Notes: generated by a model not told the origin, from the letters alone. A stretch of 33,293 bases of DNA from Desulfobacula sp. (GCA_018702715.1 JABIYQ010000438.1:1-33293), one strand, 5' to 3'; counted from the stretch's first letter, positions 16,704 to 24,463 are shown. Numbers and translations: made by a program.

Positions 16704-17294
16704 CTAATCTGCGAGCTCAAACTCTACCCTTCTATTTTTCTGTTTGTTGTAAGAACTTGTGTTCGGCATCAGGGGATCAAGTTCCCCATACCCTCTTATA
16801 CGCAGTCTGTCTTCAGAAATATCAAAAGCTGTAACAAGATATGCTTCGACAGAATCAGCGCGGTCAAAACTCAGTTTCAGATTGTATTGTTCTGTACCAT
16901 CAGCGTCAGTGTGCCCGTTCACCATGATATCCCTGTTTTTAAGCTCACGTGAAAGCAAAGCCTTTCCTACCTCTTTAAGAAGGGGATAAGAAGATTTTTT
17001 CAAGACAGAAGAATTGGTATCAAACTCTATTTTAATCTTAAGTCTTGGAATATCCACATTTTCTACAACCTCAATGATTATTTCTTCCATTTTATTATCA
17101 ATTCTCTGGATCACCTTTATGTCCCGCTTTTTATTGACAAGGCTCCTGTATTTTACAGGAGTTCTGGTAAGCTCTTTTATCATTTCCTGACTTGTGGTTT
17201 GGAACCCGTCATCATCTGCCAATCCAATAAATGGAGATAATAAAAAATTAAGGACGATAAATAAAACCACCCGGCTTTTGTATTTGGATTTCAT
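16704..17294 (-). CDS. OmpA-family peptidoglycan-binding protein
   Basis: 196 residues; ATG 17294 preceded by AAGGGG 6 nt upstream. Signal peptide residues 1 to about 26, ending GLADDD. Residues about 85-195 are an OmpA C-terminal domain: IEFDTNSSVLKKSSYPLL, then NGHTDADGTEQYNLKLSFDRADSV (split here only by description; key residues are Asp in HTDADG, Asn, and Arg in FDRA) and RIRGYGELDP, NRRVEF. This domain binds the diaminopimelate of peptidoglycan. There is no beta-barrel and no lipobox, so it is probably a soluble periplasmic wall-binding protein. It sits between two DGR targets, which supports a cell-envelope location for the whole system. Confidence 0.92.
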   Translation of the reverse strand: MKSKYKSRVVLFIVLNFLLSPFIGLADDDGFQTTSQEMIKELTRTPVKYRSLVNKKRDIKVIQRIDNKMEEIIIEVVENVDIPRLKIKIEFDTNSSVLKKSSYPLLKEVGKALLSRELKNRDIMVNGHTDADGTEQYNLKLSFDRADSVEAYLVTAFDISEDRLRIRGYGELDPLMPNTSSYNKQKNRRVEFELAD

Positions 17295-17350
17295 GTCACA
17301 CCCCTTGTCTTTTTTCAGTTTGTAAAAGTTTTCCTAAAGCCTCAAATGGT

Positions 17351-17478
17351 CCCCGGCATCCGGACCATGATACCCCGACCCTTCCGCTGCTCCGCAACGC
17401 TCCAGGGTGCGGGTCATCCTGTCCGGCTGCCTCTGCTGTCCTCATGCTCTGCCATTCTACTGACCTGTTTCTACTGCT
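17351..17478 (-). repeat. DGR target 3' element, copy C
   Basis: Third ungapped 128-nt copy, directly after the TAG stop of the FGE part of target 3. The core is kept, but the left arm reads ACCATG, so the ACCCTG/CAGGGT pairing is broken here. It ends about 56 nt before the OmpA-family gene start. Confidence 0.72.
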
Positions 17479-18414
17479 CTATTGCCGGACCCGGGAAAGA
17501 CAGAGGCGGAACCCCATGTTACTGTTTCGGTGATCAGCAGAGTTCCTGCCCCGGATCGCTGCACGCACGTTCCCGGGGTTGAAGTTCCAGCTGCCACCAC
17601 GGAGCACGCGGGAAATTCCACCGGATGTCACCACAGGATTGTTGCGATCATGTTTTGAATAGGCATTCTTATCATACACATCTTCACACCATTCCCAGAC
17701 ATTACCACTCATGTCATATATGCCAAGTCCGTTGGGAGCTTTTATTCCGACCCGATGGGTTTTATTTCCGCTGTTGGAGTTATACCATGCAACACGGTCT
17801 ATATCATTTCCACCTGCATATATCTGATCCCTGCCCCCGCTTCTGGCGGCATATTCCCACTGGGCTTCTGTGGGCAAAAAAAAGCTGTTGCCGGATAGTT
17901 GTTTTAGTTTGGAAATATATTGTTGGGCATCGTTCCAGGATACTTGTTCAACCGGAAAATCTTCTCCTGATTGAAACTTTGAAGGATTGGAACCCATGAT
18001 TTTTTTCCACTGCCCCTGGGTCACCTCATATTTCCCCATCCAGAACCCGTCCAGACAGACCCCATGAACCGGCTTTTCATTAGCATAACTATCGCTTGAA
18101 TTGCTCCCCATCTGATAACACCCCCCTGGCACCCGCACAAATTCCATACCGGTTACAGGGTCTTTCCATGTTCCATCTCTTTGGAGTGGATTTCTTAACA
18201 GCAACATGCAGTCACCTTCTTCAACACCATCTGCCCAGCCGGGAGGGCATTTCGCAATCAACACCTGCCATGCTGATTTTTTAAGGCTTTTGCCATATTC
18301 TGAAGAAATTATTTCTTTATATTTATTAATTTCCGTCTCAAGAGCGATGATTATCTTTTCTTCTCTTTCTATTTTTAGCTGTGCAATTTCTGCTTCTCTT
18401 TTTATTTGTTCAGC
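17479..18414 (-). CDS. DGR target 3, FGE part reached by -1 frameshift from the caspase gene
   Basis: 311 codons in the -1 frame relative to the caspase gene at 18402-19559. The frame is open from the A7G run onward. The first 50 residues continue the coiled coil (AEQIKREAEIAQLKIEREE), then come PPGWADGVEEGDC and an FGE/C-type-lectin domain (DPVTGMEFVRVPGGC, EVTQGQWKKIM, LPTEAQWEYAARSGG, GNVWEWCEDVYDK) and the DGR variable region (GFRLCLSRVRQ tail). A GTG at 18264 could start a separate 261-residue protein, but it has no clear ribosome site or signal peptide and would begin inside the conserved linker. The likeliest products are a 693-residue fusion, by programmed slippage or after correction of an indel, or a broken gene. 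Confidence 0.8.
   Translation of the reverse strand, partial: AEQIKREAEIAQLKIEREEKIIIALETEINKYKEIISSEYGKSLKKSAWQVLIAKCPPGWADGVEEGDCMLLLRNPLQRDGTWKDPVTGMEFVRVPGGCYQMGSNSSDSYANEKPVHGVCLDGFWMGKYEVTQGQWKKIMGSNPSKFQSGEDFPVEQVSWNDAQQYISKLKQLSGNSFFLPTEAQWEYAARSGGRDQIYAGGNDIDRVAWYNSNSGNKTHRVGIKAPNGLGIYDMSGNVWEWCEDVYDKNAYSKHDRNNPVVTSGGISRVLRGGSWNFNPGNVRAAIRGRNSADHRNSNMGFRLCLSRVRQ
17485..17616 (-). repeat. DGR variable region VR3
   Basis: Aligns to TR 12858-12989 with offset 4627. The core 17515-17616 has 11 differences, all at template adenines. One further A-site change lies in the IMH (CGA to CGG, silent), the only VR with this. It has the VR-type GTC codon. This is the least diverged VR, with several AAC codons still as in the template. 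Confidence 0.94.
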
Positions 18415-19559
18415 TTTTTTTGTTTTCTTAATAGTTCAAGTCTTTTAGCCTGTTCCTCTTTTTGTTTTACCATGGCAAGCATGGTATCAAGGCTGTCGTC
18501 TGTTTTGACTTCAGAGGAGCCAAGACGTTTTTTCATGGCACTTATTTTTTTATCAAGTTCGGATAGTTCTTGCTCCCGGAGTGCAATTTCCTTTGCTTCT
18601 TTTTTTTGGGCTGTGTCTGCTTGTCTTTCCATTTTTTTGAGTCGTTCATATTCACTTTGTTTTTGAGCTTCTAACCGGGATAAATTGTCCAAACGGGCGT
18701 TTTGTTTTAAAAAGAAAACAAACTCTCCGCCCTGCTGGCCGCCTGTGTTGTGTAAAGAACCAAACTGGGGAAATTGTTCAGCATTTTCAGCTACGCCTGC
18801 TTTAATATCTGTAAAAAATTGTGAGGGAACTAAAAATGGTGACTGATTGTTTTCAAGAGCTTTTACTAAAAAGTGTGTGAATACGCTGTTATTAGCAAAG
18901 CCTGAGTCAGTAACCGGTTCAAGTCCGCCTGAAGTTATTGCCTGCCGGGAAGTCAATTTATAGGACCGCCGGATCACTTCATCTGTGACTTCCGGCAATT
19001 TACCCCTGTGACCACGAAAGAAATCGCCTGAAAAACATGAATCAGAGACAAGAAGAATATGTTTGGCCTTAATGGCATCTGATTTGAGGTAATCCTTGAT
19101 ATAATTATTAGAGATCCAGGCAGATACATCTTTTGTGCCGCTTTCCACTGGTATCCAGCTGCCTGATTTGGTTATGGGATCAAGATACCCATGGCCTGCA
19201 TAGAATAAAAAAAGGGAATCGTCTTTTTTTAAATTTTGAGCCAGAAACCGAAGCTTACCAATAATGTTTGCCCGGGTTGCCTCTTCGTCGTATAGTTCAA
19301 TCAAATGTTCATTATCAAAATGATACCTGGAAAGAAGCGCTTTTTTGACTGATCTGGCATCATTGGCTGCAGTTTTCAGCCGGGGCCATTCAATATATGT
19401 GTTAATCCCGATAACAAAAAGCCATTGGTCTCCTGTAACCTTTTTGCCTGAAGGGGATATTGGGGTCACTGAAATCCCGAAGGCTGTGCTTAAAAAAAAA
19501 CCAGAGAATGAAAATAGTATGACTGCAGTGATCAAGAAAAATGATTTCAGACTTTTCAT
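18402..19559 (-). CDS. DGR target 3, caspase-like part with C-terminal coiled coil
   Basis: 385 residues in the zero frame. The Sec signal ends near STAFG. Residues about 43-285 are a caspase-like domain: WLFVIGINTY, His123 in YAGHGYL, Cys175 in SDSCFSGDF, then QAITSGG. Residues about 290-385 are a strongly charged coiled coil (RLKKMERQADTAQKKEAKE, LSELDKKISAMKKRLG). The frame ends at TAA 18404-18402, twelve bases after an A7G run; the coiled coil carries on in the -1 frame into the FGE/VR part. It differs from the caspase domains of targets 1 and 2 (SDSC rather than LDAC, longer tail), so the same variable display domain has been joined to another caspase lineage. Possibly made alone as a short product. 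Confidence 0.9.
   Translation of the reverse strand: MKSLKSFFLITAVILFSFSGFFLSTAFGISVTPISPSGKKVTGDQWLFVIGINTYIEWPRLKTAANDARSVKKALLSRYHFDNEHLIELYDEEATRANIIGKLRFLAQNLKKDDSLFLFYAGHGYLDPITKSGSWIPVESGTKDVSAWISNNYIKDYLKSDAIKAKHILLVSDSCFSGDFFRGHRGKLPEVTDEVIRRSYKLTSRQAITSGGLEPVTDSGFANNSVFTHFLVKALENNQSPFLVPSQFFTDIKAGVAENAEQFPQFGSLHNTGGQQGGEFVFFLKQNARLDNLSRLEAQKQSEYERLKKMERQADTAQKKEAKEIALREQELSELDKKISAMKKRLGSSEVKTDDSLDTMLAMVKQKEEQAKRLELLRKQKKLNK
18414..18420 (-). other. A AAA AAG slippery heptamer (candidate -1 frameshift site)
   Basis: In coding sense the caspase gene reads CAA AAA AAG CTG AAC AAA TAA. The heptamer A AAA AAG is the one used by E. coli dnaX for -1 frameshifting. Slipping back one base gives GCT GAA CAA and joins the caspase frame to the FGE/VR frame. 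The -1 frame has a TGA about 20 nt upstream, so the shift must occur in this short overlap. I see no strong stimulatory hairpin (only a loose GCTG/CAGC pairing) and no well-placed Shine-Dalgarno. A run of eight A would make one continuous frame, so an indel or read error is the alternative. Confidence 0.55.
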
Positions 19560-19668
19560 TACTTAAACCTCATTTGATATGGATTTAATTATTGTCCTTT
19601 CTCCTTAGCATAAATTTCAAGCGAATAAAAACAATTACAAAATATATCGGCCCTACTGCTTATGCCTG

Positions 19669-19830
19669 TTAGTATTCCAATAGGTTATTTTTTATTTTAT
19701 CTGCCACTTGGCCCGCCAGTTTGTGTATATAATCGGCATACTCCCATGTAATCGGTGAGGAGCCATTGCTGGTTGGAAATGATAATTTTTGCCTTTCTTC
19801 TACAATTTGGATACTTGAATAAGCGGCCAT
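19669..19830 (-). CDS. Small protein, 53 residues, unknown
   Basis: The ATG at 19830 has a strong GGAGG 5 nt upstream; an ATG 13 codons earlier has none. Sequence is mainly polar, with SSIQIVEERQKLSF, a Ser/Pro-rich turn and a helix YIHKLAGQVADKIKNNLLEY. No signal peptide, TM segment or known motif, so it is probably cytoplasmic. It lies between the lipoprotein at 19888-21138 and the caspase gene, same strand, and could be cotranscribed. I do not recognise a family. Confidence 0.6.
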   Translation of the reverse strand: MAAYSSIQIVEERQKLSFPTSNGSSPITWEYADYIHKLAGQVADKIKNNLLEY

Positions 19831-19887
19831 TGTTACCTCCAAATTGTTTTTAGTAACATGTTTTGCCAAAATTCAGCTCATTTAAGT

Positions 19888-21138
19888 TTACAATGAATAC
19901 TCATTATAGGTTGTCACCCGCAAGAGAATATGGGTTTGCCTGGTTTGAGGGCCGCCGATAGTTGTTACACCCCCATCAATTGATTCAATTATGGTGTTGA
20001 AAATTTCTTTTCTTTTTTGGGAGATGATTATTTTCAGCCTGGAGATGGTATCATTTACCTTTAAGGCTATCAGTTCGGCATTTATTTTTGATGAAATGTT
20101 TAGTTTCGCTTCATCGCCGGCCGTAAGACGAAACACTTTGCTGTCTAAAAGCTTAAAACTGGAATAATTTAACGTTTTTTGAAGTTCGCTGTAGGCGATT
20201 GCCAGTTCCGGATCAATGTAATTTGTTTTATTATCAGCTTTTATCACCTGAACTTTTACCCAGACAATCGGCCCTGAGGATCTTTTTGAACTATTTTGAA
20301 TCATTGTATATTCAGTGATTCTTTTAGCAAATGATAACTTTTTCAGTTCAGGAAACTCATTCAGGATCGGGGCAAGTTTGTTTTTAAGTGTGCTAATGTA
20401 TCCTTTCTTAATCATTGAAATTACGGCAAAATCTATTCTGGATTCGTCAATTTTTATATCATTCTGTGTTTTACTTGTGCAAATCATAGACAACAATTGC
20501 ACAGCTGTTTCAAAATCCCTGCCATTCTCCGACATGATAAACGCTTTTTGCAGATCCTCAATAAAAATTTGGATAGAAGTATTCTTCTTTAATCTTTCAA
20601 GCCATGGAAGGGCAGCTTTATATTTTCCGTTATTTAAGAGTGCAAGTGTATAAAAATGGAGAGCATATCCTGAAAGTTTATGTGATTCAAGTTTTTCAAA
20701 AACATCATGGTATAATTTTTCACTGGTTTCCTCTTGCCAGGATATCCCGGTGGATGATGATAAAAGATAGTATATCAGTGCAAGAGAGGGAATAAATTTA
20801 TCAGTTTTATTTGGATGGCTCAGTATAGATTGGAAATTTTTTTCATTTTCCCACAGAGTGTCAAACACTGTCCTGAGGTCTTCTTTTTTTGAAACCAGGG
20901 CAATTTTTTGAAGTATTTTGATTTCAAGAGCATTGCCTGGGGTGAGGTTTTTGGTGCGGATCATTTTAAGTTCTTTGCGAACTGTTTCAGATCGGATATT
21001 AAAATTAAATTTTTCCTGGACCCTGTGCTGGAAACTTATTTCAGGATATGGCCCTGCATTTGCTGATATCCCTGCACAACCGAACAATGACATTAATGCG
21101 GTCAGGAAAATAATGAATTGAAATATTATTGCAACCAT
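19888..21138 (-). CDS. Lipoprotein with helical repeats and C-terminal domain shared with 30346-30804
   Basis: 416 residues; AAGGAG 9 nt before ATG 21138. The signal ends in SLFGC (Cys21). Residues about 60-290 are helical, with TPR-like stretches (YALHFYTLALLNNGKYKAALPWLERLKK). The last roughly 125 residues form a separate domain: VKVQVIKADNKTNYIDPELA, LNYSSFKLLDSKVFRLTAGDEAKLNISSK and GGVTTIGGPQTRQTHILLRV. This matches nearly the whole mature part of the small protein encoded at 30346-30804, next to an anti-sigma factor. Location: periplasmic face of a membrane. Function unknown; the shared domain suggests both respond to or bind the same partner. Confidence 0.82.
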   Translation of the reverse strand: MVAIIFQFIIFLTALMSLFGCAGISANAGPYPEISFQHRVQEKFNFNIRSETVRKELKMIRTKNLTPGNALEIKILQKIALVSKKEDLRTVFDTLWENEKNFQSILSHPNKTDKFIPSLALIYYLLSSSTGISWQEETSEKLYHDVFEKLESHKLSGYALHFYTLALLNNGKYKAALPWLERLKKNTSIQIFIEDLQKAFIMSENGRDFETAVQLLSMICTSKTQNDIKIDESRIDFAVISMIKKGYISTLKNKLAPILNEFPELKKLSFAKRITEYTMIQNSSKRSSGPIVWVKVQVIKADNKTNYIDPELAIAYSELQKTLNYSSFKLLDSKVFRLTAGDEAKLNISSKINAELIALKVNDTISRLKIIISQKRKEIFNTIIESIDGGVTTIGGPQTRQTHILLRVTTYNEYSL

Positions 21139-21162
21139 TTCCAGACACTCCTTTGTTAAAAG

Positions 21163-21990
21163 TTATTGATCACAGAATAAAAAACCGCTTTTTTCTGCTA
21201 CAAGATTGCAGATGTTTTCCCTGGTTAAAGATCCATCAACCCGGGACAAAATCTGATATTGAAACCGTTCATGATCGGCTAACAAGGCTTTATTACGAAA
21301 AATATCAAACTCGATTTCAGGCAGTTTTGTTGAAATAAAATTTAAGAATTGAGTTGCATCAAGAAAATTATCAAAACTTGTCAATTCAAAGTGCTTTATG
21401 GTATCTACCTGTTCAACAAAAGTCTGCGAATCTGTTGTCTTTTCATGGGGTTTTGTTTTGGCCATAATTTTTTTAAGATGCCTGTAAATGTAATGGACAT
21501 ATTCATTGCAATCTTTTCTGAGTGTAAAGGTTTTTTTGTCAACACCTCCTGGTCCGCAGTAGTATGCTGCCAGAGCAAGGTACGGGTCTTCCAGTTTTGT
21601 ATATAGATCTGCAAGGTAATGAACTCCAGCATCTATATTTTTTTTAGGAACATATAATTCTTGTTTGCTGATTCCATAGATTGATGCTGTTGACGGCATT
21701 ACCTGCATGAGTCCGATGGCACCCTTTGAACTTATAGCATTGGAATCAAAAAAGGACTCTCCCCTGACCACTGCCAGAATATAGGGTAATGAAAGGTTAT
21801 ACTTTCTTGATGCATCTGCTAAAAGATCCTGATAGGGATATCCTTTAACTTCAACAGGCGTTTTAAATATTGATATCAGATCACTTTTTATAACGGGATC
21901 AGGCATGATCGCTGCATGAACCGCCTGGCATATAAATAAGCTCAGGATCAAACCCGACAATAATAATATTGAACTAATCTGTTTCATCAT
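21163..21990 (-). CDS. Soluble lytic transglycosylase (SLT domain)
   Basis: 275 residues; GGAGG precedes two adjacent ATG codons. Signal peptide residues 1 to about 27, ending AVHAAI. Residues about 52-150 are an SLT/lysozyme-like domain: YNLSLPYILAVVRGESFFD with catalytic Glu78, ISSKGAIGLMQVMPSTA, and LALAAYYCGPGGVDK (the usual AYNAGPG variant). It cleaves the glycan strands of peptidoglycan in the periplasm. The C-terminal 100 residues (DTIKHFELTSFDNFLDATQF onward) are not part of the family. In this cluster it could open the wall for assembly of an envelope-spanning complex formed by its neighbours (inference). Confidence 0.93.
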   Translation of the reverse strand: MMKQISSILLLSGLILSLFICQAVHAAIMPDPVIKSDLISIFKTPVEVKGYPYQDLLADASRKYNLSLPYILAVVRGESFFDSNAISSKGAIGLMQVMPSTASIYGISKQELYVPKKNIDAGVHYLADLYTKLEDPYLALAAYYCGPGGVDKKTFTLRKDCNEYVHYIYRHLKKIMAKTKPHEKTTDSQTFVEQVDTIKHFELTSFDNFLDATQFLNFISTKLPEIEFDIFRNKALLADHERFQYQILSRVDGSLTRENICNLVAEKSGFLFCDQ

Positions 21991-22027
21991 ATCCCTCCAA
22001 ATTTTTATTTATTTATTGGTTTTTGTT

Positions 22028-22693
22028 TTATTTAAATTCATGAAATTTTATCTGACCACTGGATGACACTGAAAGAATGCCATTCTTTTTTTCCTGATTC
22101 AGTTCGGAAAGCATTGTTTCAACCTTTGAATCAATGCGGCTGTCGGAAAACAAAACCATCACCTGCAACCTATTAAATGATTTGACATCCGATATGGTTC
22201 GGCCCAATTCCCTGATAAAATATTCACGATCCGCTCCGTTTTTCAGTTCCCACATTTTCTTTGGAATATCTGTAGCGCTTTTAAATTCTAAAACATCCCC
22301 TGACAAATATCCTTCAAAAATGAGATCAAACCCTTTATTGACAGCCCGGCAATATATTTTTACCTTATTATTGTTAAGCATGGTAATTAAATCCTCCAGG
22401 CTCTGAAACTGGAAATGAAGCCCTTTTAAAGGTTCATTTACTAAAATCTGTGGTCTGTCTTCCTGAACCGATTCAGGCGCTGAGATATTTTCAGTAAGGG
22501 GCTCAATAATTGAGACCAAATCCTGGATTGTTTCAATTGTTTTTTGGGGATCATGGGTAAAAGGGATACTTTTTATCATTGCAAATATAATCCAGAAGAT
22601 AATTCCTATAATTGCGACAAATCTCATAACATCGACTTCCAGTGACTGGTCATTGTTTAAATGATCTTCAAAAAGGAAATTAAACCGCTTCAT
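22028..22693 (-). CDS. Single-TM membrane protein, partner of the four-TM protein
   Basis: 221 residues; AGGGG about 8 nt before ATG 22693. The gene overlaps the end of the four-TM gene by 14 nt. A short cytoplasmic N-terminus with charged residues (FNFLFEDHLNNDQ) is followed by one TM helix, residues about 22-43 (VMRFVAIIGIIFWIIFAMI), and a periplasmic region of about 175 residues. This topology is like ExbD/TolR/MotB partners of ExbB/TolQ/MotA channels, but I do not see the conserved TM aspartate in the expected spot (an Asp, D22, sits at its start), so the assignment is only suggestive. Confidence 0.6.
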   Translation of the reverse strand: MKRFNFLFEDHLNNDQSLEVDVMRFVAIIGIIFWIIFAMIKSIPFTHDPQKTIETIQDLVSIIEPLTENISAPESVQEDRPQILVNEPLKGLHFQFQSLEDLITMLNNNKVKIYCRAVNKGFDLIFEGYLSGDVLEFKSATDIPKKMWELKNGADREYFIRELGRTISDVKSFNRLQVMVLFSDSRIDSKVETMLSELNQEKKNGILSVSSSGQIKFHEFK

Positions 22694-23243
22694 TTTGGGT
22701 CCCCTCTTCGAGCAGCATTTGATCCCATTTTCTGCCGATATAGATTATTTTAAATATCCTCAGCAGATATCCACAGGCACCACCAAATACAGTTGTGCTT
22801 AAGGCCAGCAGCAGGCCTCCATTGACAAGTTTATCAAGAAGGCCCAGGGCAGATACATTTGAACTTAAACCTTCAGGGTTCGTCATCCCGTCAAGGGCGT
22901 GCATCAACGCCGTCTCCATCCCTATAGCTGTCCAGATAATGCCTACACCAAAAAATGCTGAGATGATTACGTTCAATAATCTGTCAAGGAATGTCACTTC
23001 TGAAAGTTTTGCATCTGGAGCGCTGATTTTTATGCGCATTTTAAGAATGAATACCATATAAAGAATAAGAAGTATGGAAAACGGGATAATGGAAGACCGA
23101 AGGTGCCTGAAAAATAATGAACCCATATTGAACAGCACATCATATTCCGGAGATATTGTAACCCAATTTAAAGCGACCCCGAGCCCGAGAAGTATCAGAC
23201 TCCAGCAAAATGAAAGTGAGATTATAATAATAGAATATCTCAT
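22680..23243 (-). CDS. Four-TM protein, possibly MotA/TolQ/ExbB-like
   Basis: 187 residues; the start overlaps the preceding gene by 4 nt. Predicted TM segments near residues 5-27, 48-70, 87-107 and 133-160. The third and fourth have the glycine-rich pattern of the MotA/TolQ/ExbB channel pair: FFGVGIIWTAIGME and LLDKLVNGGLLLALSTTVFGGACGYLL, the latter resembling the L-x-NG-x-LLALxTTxxG block of that family. These proteins use ion flow to drive periplasmic partners. It is shorter than usual for the family. With its single-TM neighbours it could form a small energised complex; call made by pattern only. Confidence 0.55.
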   Translation of the reverse strand: MRYSIIIISLSFCWSLILLGLGVALNWVTISPEYDVLFNMGSLFFRHLRSSIIPFSILLILYMVFILKMRIKISAPDAKLSEVTFLDRLLNVIISAFFGVGIIWTAIGMETALMHALDGMTNPEGLSSNVSALGLLDKLVNGGLLLALSTTVFGGACGYLLRIFKIIYIGRKWDQMLLEEGTQNEAV

Positions 23244-23833
23244 AATATTTTTCTTTCTTTGATGGTTTGGGACATTTTCCCTAGTAAGAGTTTAAACTGG
23301 CTGTCTGTTTTGATCAGTTCATTCTCATTAAGAGTAAGGCCCATGGCAATAAACCCTGCGGTTTTAAGTTTCTTTTCCATCAAATATTCAGTTTCAAAAA
23401 ACTTCACGCTTTTAAAATTGTTCAAAGGTAACTGCAGGGTATGAAAGTTTTTCCAAAAACATTTTCGAATCATTAAATCCACGGTTTTTTCATCAGCATT
23501 GTGCTCTTGGAGTAAAAACCGGGTGAACAATGCTTCTATGTCTTCGCTTTCATTAACTTTAAGATTTTCAAAAAACTGAAGCGCCAGCATATTAAGAGGA
23601 CTGGTACCTGTCAAAGCGTTGTCTGCTTCATGGTTTGTATTAACATCCGTATTTTCATCAACAATATTGCTATCCTTAACAATATTGCTATCCTTTCCCG
23701 GGATCGGTAATGTAATGGTCAGTCCGGTGTTATTTTCGGATTTTCCAACACTTACGATCCCGGATACTATTAATGTTCCAAGGACGAACACGCTGATAAC
23801 TATTGAAAGTATGATGGCAATGATAAATTTCAT
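23240..23833 (-). CDS. Single-TM protein, unknown function
   Basis: 197 residues. The ATG at 23833 is preferred to a GTG three codons earlier, which would sit on the purine-rich GGGTGAGGG. One TM helix near residues 3-27 (FIIAIILSIVISVFVLGTLIV), then a region containing a duplicated KDSNIV, KDSNIV motif and an Asn/Asp-rich spacer, then a helical domain of about 120 residues (FFENLKVNESEDIEALFTRF). The TM may be an uncleaved signal anchor. Overlaps the four-TM gene downstream by 4 nt, so the two are translated together. Confidence 0.65.
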   Translation of the reverse strand: MKFIIAIILSIVISVFVLGTLIVSGIVSVGKSENNTGLTITLPIPGKDSNIVKDSNIVDENTDVNTNHEADNALTGTSPLNMLALQFFENLKVNESEDIEALFTRFLLQEHNADEKTVDLMIRKCFWKNFHTLQLPLNNFKSVKFFETEYLMEKKLKTAGFIAMGLTLNENELIKTDSQFKLLLGKMSQTIKERKIL

Positions 23834-23851
23834 ATCCCTCACCCGATTGCA

Positions 23852-24430
23852 TTAGTTTGTGCCGTTGCAGGCTGCCCAAATTGTGTTGTATACATACATG
23901 GCGTTCAAAAAATGAGTTTCAGGGCTGCCCTGTCGGCAAGCTTCAAAACCCAATTGTTTCAGCATGAATTCTTTTTCAAGGTTACGCTTAATCGAGGATA
24001 GCTGATAACAGCATTGATTTACTTTTTCAGTGGACGGCAGGCTGACAAACTGGTTTGAAAAATAACAATTCCACCTGTTTTTAACCAGATCCGGTGGAAC
24101 TTTGCCTGTTTCCCGGAGGGGGGTTACAAAAGAATCCCAAATCAGGTCTGCATTTTGAGGAGAAGCGCTGTTTTTGCACTGTGTAACAAGTTTTTCAAAT
24201 ACGTTTTCAAAAAATTGTTGTGAATAGGGATTATTATTGATGACTTCCAGAGCCTGCCTTGAGGCTGTTGCTGTTTTAAATGAATCAATTTGATCAATCC
24301 GGGTCAGGGAAGCTGCTGGAGTTTCCATTTTCATGATCTTCACCTGGGGTTCTGTTGTAACACAACCCGTTGTAAAGACGGTCAAAATTGCTAATACGAC
24401 AATGAACCTGCTGTATTTTTTAAAATTCAT
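23852..24430 (-). CDS. Cysteine-rich lipoprotein, unknown function
   Basis: 192 residues; GGAGG upstream of ATG 24430. The signal ends in FTTGC (Cys23). The mature part carries five or more cysteines (VTQCKN, RWNCYF, VNQCCYQ, FEACRQG, WAACNG), suggesting disulphides in the periplasm. Mostly helical. No recognised family. It lies tightly upstream of the single-TM gene (19 nt) and downstream of another exported protein with paired cysteines. Confidence 0.72.
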   Translation of the reverse strand: MNFKKYSRFIVVLAILTVFTTGCVTTEPQVKIMKMETPAASLTRIDQIDSFKTATASRQALEVINNNPYSQQFFENVFEKLVTQCKNSASPQNADLIWDSFVTPLRETGKVPPDLVKNRWNCYFSNQFVSLPSTEKVNQCCYQLSSIKRNLEKEFMLKQLGFEACRQGSPETHFLNAMYVYNTIWAACNGTN

Positions 24431-24463
24431 AATATCCTCCGTTAATTATTGTTTTTTAAGTCA

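Noticed and set aside
10866-17478. The three 128-nt copies as a CRISPR array or insertion sequence ends
   Set aside because: They are kilobases apart, each fixed to a VR stop codon, without spacers, transposase or terminal inverted repeats.
10994-18264. FGE domains as true formylglycine-generating enzymes for sulfatases
   Set aside because: No sulfatase gene is nearby, and the C-terminal part that shapes the pocket is hypermutated. The fold is better explained as a binding scaffold, as in other DGR targets.
22028-23243. Naming the membrane pair ZorA/ZorB (Zorya defence)
   Set aside because: The proteins are short, the OmpA-type domain is on a separate gene, and no Zorya helicase or nuclease partner is present; only a loose architectural analogy is kept.
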